Positions 1-12,003 of a stretch of 64,000 nt of DNA are shown piece after piece. Origin of the DNA: Neckera pumila (lineage: Eukaryota; Streptophyta; Bryopsida; Hypnales; Neckeraceae); NCBI GenBank assembly GCA_963969595.1, contig OZ018410.1, positions 35,259,413 through 35,323,412 of the forward strand. Reading direction: 5' to 3'. How positions within the stretch are numbered: position 1 is the stretch's first letter; every line of letters begins with the position of its first letter. The notes under the pieces are model-generated. The model was not told the origin of the DNA. It saw nothing but the letters and a program-made list of their open reading frames with translations, and did no database searches. The translations under genes were made by a program, and so were the position numbers.

Positions 1-152
1 AATGGATTTGAAATGAGGTTCTTGTGACATGGTAATTTCTTGAGAATTCTGAAAAGTTTTCAATTCAATTCACTACATAATTAGTTTTTTTCATTGAATT
101 CTTTTGAAATTATAGAATTTGATAACAAAAGACTCATTGAAACTTTTCAAAT

Positions 153-570
153 GTAAGGTAGTCTGTTCTAAAAGCAACCAACTTCTTCAAATCAACCATG
201 CAAAATGGTATTGAATAGATATAAGTTGGTCTTTAAATGGACCACTTTAGTCATTGATTGAACCCCCCCCAAAAGTACTCTTTATTGCAAGAGCCAGTCA
301 TTGACCTTGATTTCTTCAAATTACTTTAGAAGATGTAAGTGCATGCATTTTGGGAGACCTAGGGTCACAAATAGATACCTACAATAGAAATCTTAGGAAA
401 TTTATAACTATTGTAATTAAAAATGCTTTAAAGAATATGAAACCTCTTGTGTTACGTTCTTCATCCATTTTTCTCTTTGAAAAATGATTGAAAAAAATTT
501 CTATTCATGCAAACCTATGAAAAAGGCGGACTAGCCTTTAAATGGTTGCTTTTAGAGCATCCTACCTTAC
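153..570. repeat. TIR element, about 418 bp, non-coding
   Basis: The arms at 153-180 and 543-570 are imperfect inverted repeats of about 28 bases; both contain the GTAAGGTAG core and a run reading CTAAAAGCAACCA (left) or its complement (right). The interior is AT-rich and has no open frame that looks coding. A similar end occurs near 13822-13852. No convincing target-site duplication is seen. It reads as a MITE-like element. The rest of 1-904 is AT-rich DNA in which I see nothing. Confidence 0.5.
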
Positions 571-904
571 TCTAGGAAGAAGATAAGTCCCCTTTTGATG
601 ACAAATATAACAAATTGCCACACCTCAATATATCGATTGGTAGGCCAAAATGTAGTAAATTTTATCCCATGAACAAACAATACCAGTATTTAATCTTGAA
701 CTATTTTTTGTCTATTATTTATAGAAATTTTGAAATATCCTAAAAAGAATTATGCAAAGAGTCTACACATTGAAAATGGACTATCAAGATTGACGCTTCA
801 TACTAAATATATAATTCGTTGGAAAAATCTAAGTAATTACCAGGATTCTGACGTAGTTGGAGATAAGTTGAAGCACCAAGATGCGATTGTACACTCTACA
901 AGAC

Positions 905-3536
905 TTAGCTTGGTAATGACTGGCAAATCTTCTGGAGTTCTTCACAAATCTCTGTGAAGTTAGGTCTCTTGACAGGAAGTGCATGCCAACATTACTGAAC
1001 AAGCACCTTCAGGCCTTGATACAGCAAAGCAGGCAACGTTGGTCTTTCCCCGTTAATCACAGGAATATAGTTTGAAAGTCCTAGATTTGAGAATGGTATT
1101 TCCCCTGTCAAAATTTCATAGCATGTCATAGCAAAACTATAGACGTATGCTGCCTTGAGGTCTGGCTTCTTCAAACAGTCACCTCTTGGAAGCACTTTTG
1201 GCGCCCGCCAGAAACCAGTGCCTGTACCCAAGTAATTAGATTGAAGTCCTTCAAGGTCATGTAGCGACATACCAAAGTCCCCCAGCTTCACATTGATGCT
1301 CTTGGCATAGTTCTTCACCAGTACATTATTGGATTTCAAGTCTTGATGCGTCACGTCCTTGGAGTGAAGGTATGCCATTCCCAATGCAATTTTGGAGATG
1401 ATGGGCAAGGCTTCATGGAGCTCAAAAGGCACCACTATACATTTTAGATTCCCTTTCTCTTCCACTGTAAGTGAGGATCTTTTTTCCATTCAAGATTTAA
1501 TCAAGTCTTGCAAATTTCCATCCATGAACTCCATCACAATGAAGCACCGTTGATTGGAATCCACTGACAACCCAATCATCTATGCAATGCAAGGATGGCG
1601 ACTTAGGTTGATCAGAAAGTCTACTTCTCTTTGCAGATCTCGAATGTTTAAGGGGATTGAGGGGGTTTTGAATACCTTCACAGCCAACGTGCAACCCAAC
1701 CAGGTTGCCTTGTACACTATAGCAGATTTCCCGCTTCCAATGCGTCCTACTTTTTGAGCTTGTCCGGATGGATTCGCAAATGCTCGGGTACTGCAAGAGC
1801 ACTATTACTTCGTTGAAACCCATCATTGCCCTTCTCGCCCATACACTTCGATCATCAACGTATTCTTTGCCTTGCCGTACCATCCCCAGCAGTCCAGTAA
1901 GGACTCCATGAACTTGGAGAATCTTCTTCATGAGGCTTAGCACCATGTCTTTGCTAGAAAACTTGTTGCACACAACAATAGGCTTCTTGGACCTAATGTA
2001 ATTCAACAGAGTAATAATTTCACCAAATTCTGGATGCTTGTTTGGGTCATGATCCCAACACTTTTCTATGAGCCCCTTGAGATCTCCATTCAATTTACCA
2101 AAAAGCTCTGGCCTTACACCTGTATGTATCTGCTTCAATAGTTCGTCCTCTTCTATAAGTCCATCAAAAGGGTTTTTTCCTGTCACAACTTCATAGCAAG
2201 TCATTCCAAAGCTATAGACGTCGCTTTTCTTCAACAACTCGCTAGGAGGCTCCTTCCCACCATAAAGATCAATAGCCTCGGGAGCAGTCCATCGGGGCCG
2301 CTTTATCTGACTTGCTTGTTTGGACGCCTACGCATCCAAAACTTTGCCAAGTTTCTGAGAGCCTCGAAGGTCACCAATCTTCACTTCAAGATAATTGTCG
2401 AACTTCTTGACCAGAGTGTTAGAGCACTTGAGGTCCCCATGCGTATATTGCTGAGTGTGCATGTAATGCATGCCCTTAGCAATCTGGGTTATGATGTCAA
2501 GTTCTTTAGGACACTTGAAAGGCCGTGGTTTCGGTCTCAGGCAAGGCTCCAACTTCTTTTTCATGAAGATTCGCACATCATCATCCATCAACTCCATTAG
2601 GAAAATACATTGTTTTGCATCTTGCCCAAAACCTACCAGCCGGACAATAAGAGGGTGTCACAGATTTGCTAAAGAACCAACCTCCATCAACATCTGCTTA
2701 TCATTCCAACTAGACACATCAGTTGCAGTAGACTTAAACACCTTGGCAGCAAAGTCACAACCAATCCACTTGCCAAAACATACAACCGCCCAACCCTTCT
2801 CGTTTGCTTTGTCTCGCTTGCTGTTCAGTACAATAAGGCGTACATGCTTCTCAATTTTGATAGTGGTTGGATCAATTTTAAGATAACTAGGCAACTCGTC
2901 CCTTGGACCCAAAAGACCGCCCTTCTCTTTTACCACCAAGGTAGCTTTTTCCATGTCCATTCCTGTTGTGTTTTTCAAATCTTTGATTTGAGCCATGTCT
3001 TTAGGCATCTCCGCTAAATCCTGGTCAGCATCCTTTGTTAGCGCTTTTGTCCTCTCGACACCTGAGGATGATTCAAAGTCTTTTACTTGCCCAAGCTCGC
3101 TAAAGCTCTCGAAGTCGAATTGCGGCTTCAAGGTGTCCAGCTCCTCATGAATCTCCTTGAATGATTCTTGGTTGTCTGTACGGCTCACTACATTGATGAT
3201 TCCTTTGGAATCACTATAGGAGGATACAAGAGCCTCTCCTTATTGGAGCACAGTGAGAAGCTCATCAAAAGCAGGATAGTCGTTACGGTTGCTATCATCA
3301 GAAGCATTTCCAACATTCAAATTCTTATCTCACCCTAGGCACTTCAATCCTTCATCAATGGCACTGAAACGATCGGCAATGTGCTTGCACTGGTGCTTGT
3401 TCACACACAGTGTGCTGGACATAGTGCAGACATGCTTAATGGTCTCTAAGGTTTGCAAGACTTGTAAAATTGGCTCCGTGACCATCTTCCATTCACCATG
3501 ATCTGAATGAATGAACACCAAAATAGATTCTATCAA
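905..3536 (-). pseudogene. Decayed tandem (two-domain) TKL-type protein kinase
   Basis: Reading leftwards from 3536, one frame first gives a helical N-terminal stretch (NKHQCKHIADRFSAIDE, then ELLTVLQ, VVSRTDN), resembling the helical-bundle N-terminus of MCAfunc/MLKL-type plant proteins. A first kinase domain follows: glycine-loop region and AAKVFK lysine near 2790-2750, catalytic loop HGDLKCSNTLV near 2420, a damaged DFG, then RWTAPEAI and SDVYSFGMTCYE near 2280-2200. A frameshift near 1790 leads to a second domain: GRIGSGKSAIVYK, LAVKVFK, HQDLKSNNVLV, KLGDFGMS, and CW-x5-KRPNF near 980-940. In-frame stops lie at 3330-3332, 3240-3242, 2658-2660, 2328-2330, 1580-1582, 1490-1492 and 992-994. 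The catalytic Arg of HRD is Gly in domain 1 and Gln in domain 2, so the ancestor may already have been catalytically weak. The gene cannot make full-length protein. The kinase call is firm; the N-terminal fold is inference. Confidence 0.85.
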
Positions 3537-3914
3537 GTTTATGTCTGATACAAAGAAGAGCTAAATACATTCCAATGTTTGCAACCACAATAAGATACAT
3601 CAGGTCTGAGAGGAGAGTATACGTTGCAAGGAGAGCTTGAATGATTGCTTTAGTTCATACGAGTCAGACAACAAACTGATACAACCAAATAGATTGCCAC
3701 AAGAGTAAAGCATACCAAGCACGAGAGATGACATCCTACAAGGCAACATGTTGGTAACTTCCTTCTTGAAGCTCTACGGAGTTAATTTTTGCAGAGATTT
3801 AATTGCCAGTATCTACAATTCTGCTCAACATAAATCAAACTGGGAATTGCAAAGGATTTGTACATCAACAAGAATAAAATTTCCAACTGCAATAACTGCA
3901 TCCAGAAGATTTTA

Positions 3915-4885
3915 AAGCACATGGTTAAAGTAGGTTACCTATTCGTAATGAACAATGAAGGAAGTGAAGCACTTTAGCAACATTGAAGACATGTATAGTA
4001 CTAGCGGCAATCATGGCATTGTCTATTAGTTCACTGAATAGCTATATTTCAGGAAGAGCTAACCTAGAGCTTTCTTTCTTTGTGAACTATATAATTCTAA
4101 GACTAACCCAAAGTTCCAACAAGTACGACAACAAATAACAAGAGAGAATTGCAAGAACCCTAGTAGGAGCCAAACTAATATAAAAGAAGGGTGGAATCGA
4201 GGATAACCTTCTCTCATAGAGCAGCAACTGTCAGCAGGGTAAGCAATTGTGAAGATTACTTGCTAGTACCTGCAATTGCACATGGCAAGAAAAAGCAAGC
4301 TCAAAAATGCAACGGATTCTCAGTTTCCGGTAGGAGAATTGGCCGTCCAATATCCAGAAGAGTGGACATCAACTACATCTGCAATAAATCTGGATACTTA
4401 CATTGGTCAACTAGGTAATTTGACAGATGGCGGTACAGACACAAGGAAACCGGAAGGTCGATACCAAGGGGGGGTATTTTATTCAACACCGTAACTTCAT
4501 CCCCCCCAATCTTATTTAAAACAAAAATTTCAGGGTGTGTGTGAAGTTACATGCTGAAAATAATACCCCACCCCACCCCCCGGTATCAACCTCCCGTTTT
4601 CCCTGTGAGAGCTCGGAAGCTAATTTCCAAGTGCAATATTGAGATTCTTAAGCACATTTAAAAGTAGGTCATCTAGACCCAAATGAACAATACAAGAAGT
4701 GAAGCAAAGCAGTAACATCGAAGACATAGTACCAATAGCACTTCAAGAAGAGCATGGCATTTAAAAACATATTGTCCAAAGTTCTATTTTAGTAAGACAC
4801 TAATCTAGAGCTATGTTTCAAAGTGATCTTAAGATTGACTGAAAAAAGATCCAACAAGCAAGAAGACAAAGAATTGCAAAAAAAA
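3915..4885. repeat. Diverged direct duplication, about 240-bp units
   Basis: The stretch from about 3915 to 4160 recurs from about 4655 to 4885 in the same order: an AGCACAT-GTAGGT block, AATGAACAAT, AAGTGAAGCA, GAAGACAT, CATGGCAT, then AAGACAAAGAATTGCAA or its equivalent. The copies are some 740 bases apart and clearly diverged. A smaller match follows each copy (AAGGATAACCTTCTCTC against AAGGACAACCTTTCTC). No gene is visible between or beyond them. Confidence 0.5.
4440..4607. mobile_element. 168-bp foldback MITE with 3-bp target duplication
   Basis: The left end CACAAGGAAACCGG and right end CGTTTTCCCTGTG are inverted, and the similarity runs inward for about 60 bases on each side, through GATACC/GGTATC, a G-rich/C-rich pair and a GTAACTTCA/TGAAGTTAC pair. 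The whole sequence can therefore fold into one long hairpin. AGA stands immediately before 4440 and immediately after 4607, a possible 3-bp target-site duplication like those of Harbinger or CACTA elements. No coding capacity. The superfamily is not fixed by these data. Confidence 0.6.
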
Positions 4886-5725
4886 ATGATCATACCAAAA
4901 CCAACACAAAATCAAGGCGGATTCAAGGACAACCTTTCTCACGCCACTCCACTGCACACGCCTATCGCCTCAGCATTCAACAACCATCACGTCCGAGCAT
5001 CGGAGAGCAGCTTGACCCGTCATACCACAACACTCGAACAGAAGATCACCATGGTTGCTTTCCCTTGAGAGAAATCCCAAACTTCATCCAATCACAAGGA
5101 GCAAGCTGAAATCAGTGGATTCCTCAGAGAATCACAAGTCTCACACGCAAAACTCTTTCTCTCTCTTTGTTAGAACCTCTGGCCTTTGCAACATTGAAAC
5201 ATCAAATATGGACGAGCTTGAATTCCATAGCCAAGCCAGACAAGTGTAAGTTATAGATCGGGCAAGCTGACAAACATGGCCACTGTCGGTACAGACTCGG
5301 CATACAGACAATTGAAAATTCAATCAACAGAGACTCAGTCAGCTCCAAAGTAATAATAATGTGATAAGGTACTGCACTTTTTTAACTGCTTTCGACTCAC
5401 TGTTTGCACTAGCAATCCCAGAATATGTATACCATATTTCGCGAGAAAGCTACAGGTGGTTGTGTCAGGGAGGTCCTTCTGCGAAATAGAGGTGTACTGG
5501 TAGAAGATGCCTTCTAAAATTCTCAAAAAATGGTAGAATTTTGAATGAATTTTATTCTCTTTGGTAAAGCACAGCTTGCGACAATTTTGAACGCAAGGTG
5601 TATGAAGACGACGAAATTTTGCTTGAGTTGTTGTCAATCATTGCTAAGTGCCGAGAATTTTTTTACTGATTTTGCGATTTTTGCACAAGTGAGCTATTTG
5701 AGTGCAGTCTTTGCCTCATGTTTAA
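4886..5725. other. No gene recognised
   Basis: About 840 bases of moderately AT-rich DNA. Short open frames occur on both strands, but none shows a recognisable motif, splice-site pairing or composition bias. I see nothing further. Confidence 0.5.
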
Positions 5726-6090
5726 CATTAGAGGAAATTTCAGGCCTCCGGAGGGCTGCCTTACAGCCCTCCGAGGTACCCTGAAATTTGCTTTTATTTT
5801 GCAAAAAACCTCGTTTTTCCTCTATTTCCGCTCTGCTAAAACTACAGCAGCAGTGGCACAGGAACCAAAAATTCCAAATAAAAATTATTATTATTATTAT
5901 TATTATTTAATCTTAAAAAATATTTTAAAAAAACAAAAAAAAATTCTGCCAAAATGGATTGCTCTAGCGAGCAGTCATAGACTCTGATTGCTCACCAAGA
6001 GTAGTTTACAAGTTGACAGGCCATGCAAATAATAGCATGGCATGTCAACTTCCAATGACCCTGAAATGGGCTGAAATTTTTTATAATATA
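5726..6090. repeat. Hairpin-bearing repeat element (CATTAG-type end)
   Basis: The left end begins CATTAGAGGAAATTTCAGGCC, resembling the CATTAG-type ends at 30409, 33925 and 35364. Just inside lies a strong hairpin (about 5734-5791): AAATTTCAGG, CGGAGGGCTG, a short loop, CAGCCCTCCG, CCTGAAATTT. An ATT microsatellite lies at about 5885-5907. The right end near 6060-6090 (GGGCTGAAATTTTTT) matches only loosely, so the limits are approximate. Confidence 0.4.
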
Positions 6091-6725
6091 GTGGAGCTGA
6101 CATACAGATATGAAGCCTCAATTAAGTTAAACATATAGCTCAATCAAGCTTCAACGAAGCTAACTACAAAAATCAAGCCTTTACAAAGTTGCACATACAC
6201 AAATGAAGACTAAGGATCTCCAAGCACCCAATCCCCAAACTCCAAGCACAACAAGGCAAACTAAATCCAACGCCCCAATCACTCACAACACCCCAATCAA
6301 CCATATATTGAATACCTGCAAACAAGAAATGGACTCCAAGCTGCACACACAAATAAGAAGTGAAAACAAGTAACATAAATAAGTACTACTACTGTGGTTT
6401 AGGAAAAATTGGACACATTTACTAATGAGGGATTTGAACCCTCCTTGCTTGAAGCAAGACTGCCCAATTGCAGTATTAGCACTTGGTCTGCACAACACAA
6501 AACAACCAAACTATGTTAAAAGCACAAAAGCACAGATTCATTTAAGCAAGAGTTCCCAGAAGTTGATGATGGCTGCACTCCCATTAGAAATCTTGCACGC
6601 CACAACACATCCCCGCACATATGTCCAATGTCAAGGAAACAAAAGGTTGTTGCAGCTCCAAAGCGTGCAAAATCTCATGAAAACTAAGGGTTCTAAAAGT
6701 GGAAGATATTGAAAACGGCCGGACA
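6091..6725. other. No gene recognised
   Basis: Between the repeat element and the transposase remnant I see no coding signal. A minus-strand stretch near 6425-6500 contains a tRNA T-arm-like sequence (GAGGGTTCAAATCCCTC) but no complete tRNA fold. Confidence 0.4.
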
Positions 6726-9633
6726 TCAAGCATCTCCATATTGGCCTTCTTTAACCGCATTCTTCTATGATTCTATGGCAGCCTTATATGGGAAATCCTC
6801 CAAAGTATAGTATTTTTGGCCAAACATGCACACTACTAGTGGCAGATGCTTGCCTAGCCTGTTCCTCTAGTACAACTTCAGGAACTTTAGTGTTGAAAAG
6901 CACCGCTCATCTTCCACCGATCCAAGCACCAGGCAGCAACCAATTTTGGCAAGTTTGAAGTACTCCAAAATGAGCTTTTCCTGAAAGTGCTGCAACTGTG
7001 AGAGGCTCTGCCACAACAAAATAATTGGAATCACCTGAGAAGCAGATGAACACGCAGCTTTTGAGTTAGCTTTCATGGTGAGCTTAAACAAACTCTGCTG
7101 ATTGTCAAGGTTAGACCCAGACAACATCTCTGGAGAAGTGTAAGAAGTCCCACCTTCCTGCAATGGCAACCCTGCATTCAACAATCAAGGGTGAGAGTAG
7201 AACTTCTTTAGAACTGCCAAGTGGTGACCAAAACTCTTCTCCGCCCCTGGTTGTTTTCAATATTGCGGGTATATAATGCCAAAGGCATCTAGCAATTCCT
7301 GTTGTTTGAAGCACCTTTCCAACTCATCTGAGAGTTATTGGGTAATCTCTGCCATACCGCAAACAACAATGACATTAGTGAACACAGCTGGTCTAGATCA
7401 AGTGAGTTTACAAAATTGAATTTGAAAACTAAGGCAATTGAACTACAAACAAGTTCCAGACAACCTACTCTAGAAACATACAATGCCAAAAAAAAAATGG
7501 AACTAGAAAAGCACCGCAACCCAAACTGCCAATCCCTGTCTTGCCTGCACTACCAACAAGAAACCATAAAAACCACACAAGACTCAATCCAGAAGAGCAA
7601 CCCCAAACACCCACAAACAAGCAACAAATCAAAAGTGCTGGAATTGAACAGTAGAACTACTAGGCCAAAAAAAATTGGAAGTAAAAAAAAAATAGAAAAT
7701 GAAGTAAAATCTCCATACCTGCAAATTGCCGCTGTATATTGGCCTGTGTGCATTCAAAATTTTCCTTCGTCACAAACAAGTGCTCCCCTGTCAGCTTACA
7801 ATGGCATCGGGCATACACTGTTGTTAGGCCAAAATTGAAGAGCAAGTGTGGACCTCCCCCTCCTCTGGCATCAGCTTCCACTCCATTGGCACTTTGAAAG
7901 AAGACAGGGAAATCAACTCCTGGTACCGCTTGAATTCGGCAGTCAAGAAGGCAGTAGCCGGATCCACAAAGATTTTGGCCAAATCGGCCTGGCAGACCTT
8001 AATCGACTGCATGAAGTCACATATGAAGATGTCCCGAAATTGTGACAACTTAATGAGGCAGTGGACCACATTAAGCATCAGAATGAAAATTGCCAGTGAA
8101 AGTAACACCTCAATATCAAACAAGTAGTTGAAGTTAGTGGCGGAGGCAGAGCTAGCTTTTCTGCCACCACCGGAAGACATATCAAGGCCCATTTTTACAA
8201 GCAATGTCCTGTACTCTGACATGATGCGTTGTGCAAGGCTGTGCATGGAAATCCAATGAGTGTCAACATTCCTCAACATCTTGTTGCCCTTAGTTTCCAT
8301 GAGATGTGCAAGATTCTGTAGCTCAGTGTGCCTTTTGTGACTACAACAAAAATAGGAGTACAAAGAGTGGCACAAGGCCTCCAAGCGAGATACCATTGGA
8401 TAGTTTGACAATGCCTCCACAACCAAGTTGATGCGATGCAAGGCACAATTGGCTCCAAGGCAAAAGGGAGCCCATTTCTCCCAAATCTGGGTGGAAACCC
8501 CAGTTCCCGGTCCTTGAAATGTACTGACACCATCGGCCCCAAAGGAAAACAAGTTTACCTGCAATCTGCTCATGCAAGAGTCCTCCCTCACCAAGCAGAG
8601 CTTGCATAATCATGTTAGTCAAGTGGTCTGCAGTTCCACAATCAGAAACACAAGAAAGATGGAGTAAGTAAGGAATCCTCTCCCAAGAATAAATAGCATA
8701 CACATGAACCCTGACCCATGAAGTGTTGTCCACCGCAGTGACTTTGTCAGCGCTGATAGATACAAACCGAGCATTTTGTACCACTACCTTAAGCGCAGCA
8801 AGCACACAGCCATGAAGGTGCTTTGACGTCTCCCACCCTGACGTCTCGGACCAGTGCTTCCGAGGAACATTTTTGACTTTTAAGTGCCTCAACAAGTATT
8901 GCTCTTGCTCGTAATCGCACATGGGGCGACCAGAATGGAGAATCTGAAATAAGGTTGAGAACCAGACTCCCTTCCTGTTGACCTTACCATCCAAGCCAGC
9001 GACGAGTTGGTCAGCAACCGTGCCAGCTAACTTTCGCCCTACCCACAGCTTGTTAAACTGCAGATGCTTGCAATCATATTTCACATAAATGTCACCTTTC
9101 TTGAGATGGAAAAACGGCTCGCCATCAACCTTGCAAGTTCTTTTCCCTTCATGTTTCTCCAGGTTGTCTCCTTTGGGGACCATCATCTTTCTTCTTTCGC
9201 TCACAGCGCTACAGCTCTTGCAATTGACCCCCATCAAATTGCTAGCAGTGTCAAACTCCCCTTCAGCCCAAATAAACTTAAACACCCTAACCTCCTGCCA
9301 ACGTCGCGTGATGGTGCTTGGAGCAATTTTCCGTCTCTTGTGCGCATATTTTTCCTTCTCCTCACTCACAATCGCAGGGTTGGGATGCTCTAGTGACACC
9401 ACCGTCGCCTTAGACAGAGAAGGAAAACGAGGCAACGAATCCAGAATTGAATTGGACAAGCGTGTCTTGGAGACATGCATAGCCTCCTCCGGCACACCAT
9501 CCCTGACCTTGCATGCAAAGATGGAATCTGTCGCTGCACCAACAGGTAAATACTTCCCCAACCCGAGAGAGTTCCTCGAGGAGCCGAAGGTGCGCACTTT
9601 GAAGTTATCCGGCAATTTCAATTTGGGAGCCAT
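6726..9633 (-). pseudogene. hAT-type transposase gene, frameshifted, one intron
   Basis: Starting at the ATG at 9633 (MAPKLKLPDNF), the frame has a BED-like zinc-finger region (CKSC followed by DNLEKHEGKRTC, near 9170-9100), then RNase-H-like blocks: ISADKVTAVDNTSW near 8740 and FGADGVSTFQGP near 8540, then CALHRINLVVEALS near 8440 and METKGNKMLRNV near 8290. One extra base in the T-run at 8546-8549 (A on plus) breaks the frame, and a second shift lies near 7850. An intron at 7718-7328 (GTATGG...CTCTCAG) joins QRQFA to DELERCFKQQELLDAFG, restoring the family's usual reading. The dimerisation segment LGSVEDERCFSTLKFLK (near 6900) is preceded by stops near 7274 and 7190 and followed by a stop at 6867-6869, after which RNRLGKHLPLVV continues to a TGA at 6726. 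This is a dead transposase or transposase-derived gene. No terminal inverted repeats were found around it. Confidence 0.8.
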
Positions 9634-9858
9634 CCCAAACACATAGCCTACACCCACGCCAAACCCCAAGAGAGAACTAGAAGGAGCCAAGGACACAATG
9701 CACAACAAGCACGAAGAGCGCAAGGAAATACACAAACAATAGAGGAAATAGCGTCTTCAAGCAAAAAAAATTGGAAATCAAATACAAAGCGAGGCAAGAG
9801 AAAATGCACGGAGAAAGCGACGATTGATGAAGTGCACTGAAGAATCGGAATGCCGCAG

Positions 9859-9868
9859 GTATTTATAC
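9859..9868 (-). promoter_or_regulatory. Candidate TATA box for the hAT-type gene
   Basis: On the minus strand GGTATAAATAC reads toward the transposase ATG, about 230 bases upstream of it. Position and sequence suit a plant TATA box, but no transcription start is known. Confidence 0.4.
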
Positions 9869-9869
9869 C

Positions 9870-11064
9870 TCAAGAATGCCAATTGCACATCAGGCATAAA
9901 TATTCCAGACTTAGGGATTGCCGCGACGCCAATAGCCTATGACCTGCGCCCAACGATCAAATTCTCAAGAGAAATTTACTACATGAAGCCCCCATTTCCG
10001 AATTGGAGTGAATGCGCCAATTTCCAAAAAACGCAAACGTGTCTCAAGACACAAATGTTCACAAATCACAATAGCTAGGAAACAGCAGCGACTTGCCTCC
10101 AATTTCACAAAATGGCGCTCCAATATCAAGGGGCACTAGCGCAAAATTTGCATTTCCGAGGAGTAGGCAGCAGAATGAATCAATTCAAAACAAATTGAAT
10201 GTTATACGTGCAAGGAGAAGTAATTGCAAGCCATTATTGAACCTACTAATGCAAAATTTGTGCTGTGCAAAAATGCAGGCGCATGGCAGGGAGCACTAAA
10301 TCCTACTCGGAGTGGGAGACAATAGTTGCGACATCAACGGTGGAGATTTTGTCACCAACGCAAAGATCCAACGACTCAGGTAAAAATCTTGCTAAGCCTA
10401 AAATCACGTGCAGGGGATGAATGCTAATGCAAAACTGGATGGATTTTGCAACCCTTTGTCCGTCAAGTGGAAAAACTTGCTCAAATCTTGGTTTTTATTC
10501 AAATTTTTACTATGTACATTTAGCAAGTGCAAATTCTAGGTAGAAACGGAGCGAATATTAGCCACTTTAGGGAACGCTGGTTTGCACTATTCCAAAGTAG
10601 ACTCTAACAATCATGAATACCTCATAAAGATCAACAAACATCATGGACAAATAAAAAATTGTCTACCATAGAGACATATGATAAAAAAAACCTAAAATAA
10701 GTTCCAACTGCATGAAACATTTTGCAAAGTTAACATGGGGAACTCATTCCATTGGCTTTTATAGTTTTTTATAGTGTTTTTTACTATAAGAATGAAAAAC
10801 AATTTAGGAGGACTCTATGGACACACTAAAATATAAATTATTTGGGTATTATGTGAACAAGTTATAAATTATTGAAGTTTGAAGTAGTAAGGTCACAATT
10901 ACAAGCCAAGACTACCCTTGAAATGTAAGTACTGCATTTAGGAGGTATCTCACAAAAGCATCTTTGATTGTGATAGAACCTAGAAGTATATAATTTCTTA
11001 CAAGTCACAAGTTTGGATGACTTGCATTGTAAATGGATGACTTTTCAAGAAAACTGTTCCCTTC
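9870..11064. other. No gene recognised
   Basis: About 1.2 kb of DNA that becomes AT-rich toward the right. Small open frames (9824-10299, plus) show no motif or splice support. I see nothing else. Confidence 0.5.
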
Positions 11065-12003
11065 TTAACCCCTAAAAGCCCATTGTCCCTTCAAGGGACA
11101 AATGTGTTTTTGGGCAGGTACCTACTGGCTGAAATTTTCTCTTGATTTTTTTAAACTTTTTATGGAGGTAGAAAAGCTGATTAGCTTTGTGGGAATATAA
11201 TTTTTTTCACAATCGGTGCCCAGGAACAAAAGTTATGACCAAATAAGCTCAAAACAAAAGACAGGGGCCAGCTTGGGCAGCAAAAAAAATTTGTTTTTCT
11301 TAATATTTTTTTTCTTAGTATTTTTTTTCTCATAGATTATATTTTTGTCTATCTTAAAAGCTTTGATCCATTTCATTTGGATTTGTTATGAGAAAGTTAT
11401 GGACATTCTTGTTTTTTGGGCAATTAGAGCATCTTTTTGAAAAAAATAACTTGTAGGACTCATTTCTGAATGGAATTTTTCAAATTTTTCAATTTTTTCT
11501 TTCTTTCATGGTTTATTTGACTTGATAGAACAATCTCACCATTGGGATTAGTGAATTTTAATTCCATCTAAAATATATGAATATTTTAGATTTTCCTTCT
11601 ATCTCATACCTACTTCTACTTAACAATTTTTTTAATAATGAAAATTAAGTTTTTTGAATTCTTTTTTTTTTGGTAGATTTTCAACTCAATTCTCCACTAC
11701 AAACACTTGAAGCTTAAAACTCTGTAGTGCAAAAGTCTTAGGCTAAAAGTGTTCAAAGTCAAAAAATCCAGCCCCACAATGTGCTAAAAAACTTGTTTTT
11801 TTCACTTTGAATGTAGATATCTTGCAATTTGTGCTATCAAAAATTCTGAAATTTTTTCCACACATTCTTACACTAGTTAGGTGCAAGATCCTACAATTAG
11901 ACGTGCAAAAAAACATTTTTAATTTTTTTTTCACTCTTTGCTAAAAAAATGGCAGTTTTGGGTGTTTTCTAGCAAAAAATGGCCTTGGGCCTTTAGGGGT
12001 TAC
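11065..12003 (+). mobile_element. TTAA element copy 1 (939 bp)
   Basis: Left end TTAACCCCTAAAAGCCC, right end GGGCCTTTAGGGGTTAC: inverted ends of about 16 bases, with TTAA at the left and one mismatch (TTAC) at the right. A small subterminal hairpin (TTGTCCC...GGGACAA) lies at 11083-11101. The body is AT-rich and matches copies 6 and 8 in the same orientation. A 9-base repeat, GTTCCCTTC, flanks this copy on both sides; other copies lack such a repeat. No coding capacity is visible. Confidence 0.75.

Noticed and set aside
6425..6500. tRNA-like stretch on the minus strand (GAGGGTTCAAATCCCTC and a CTTG-CTTCAAG-CAAG loop)
   Set aside because: The T-arm is perfect but the anticodon stem abuts it without a variable loop, the D-arm is unclear and no acceptor stem pairs. 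It may be a tRNA-derived relic, not a gene.
9064..9646. Plus-strand frames opposite the transposase gene
   Set aside because: Antisense shadows of the hAT-type frame, without recognisable motifs.
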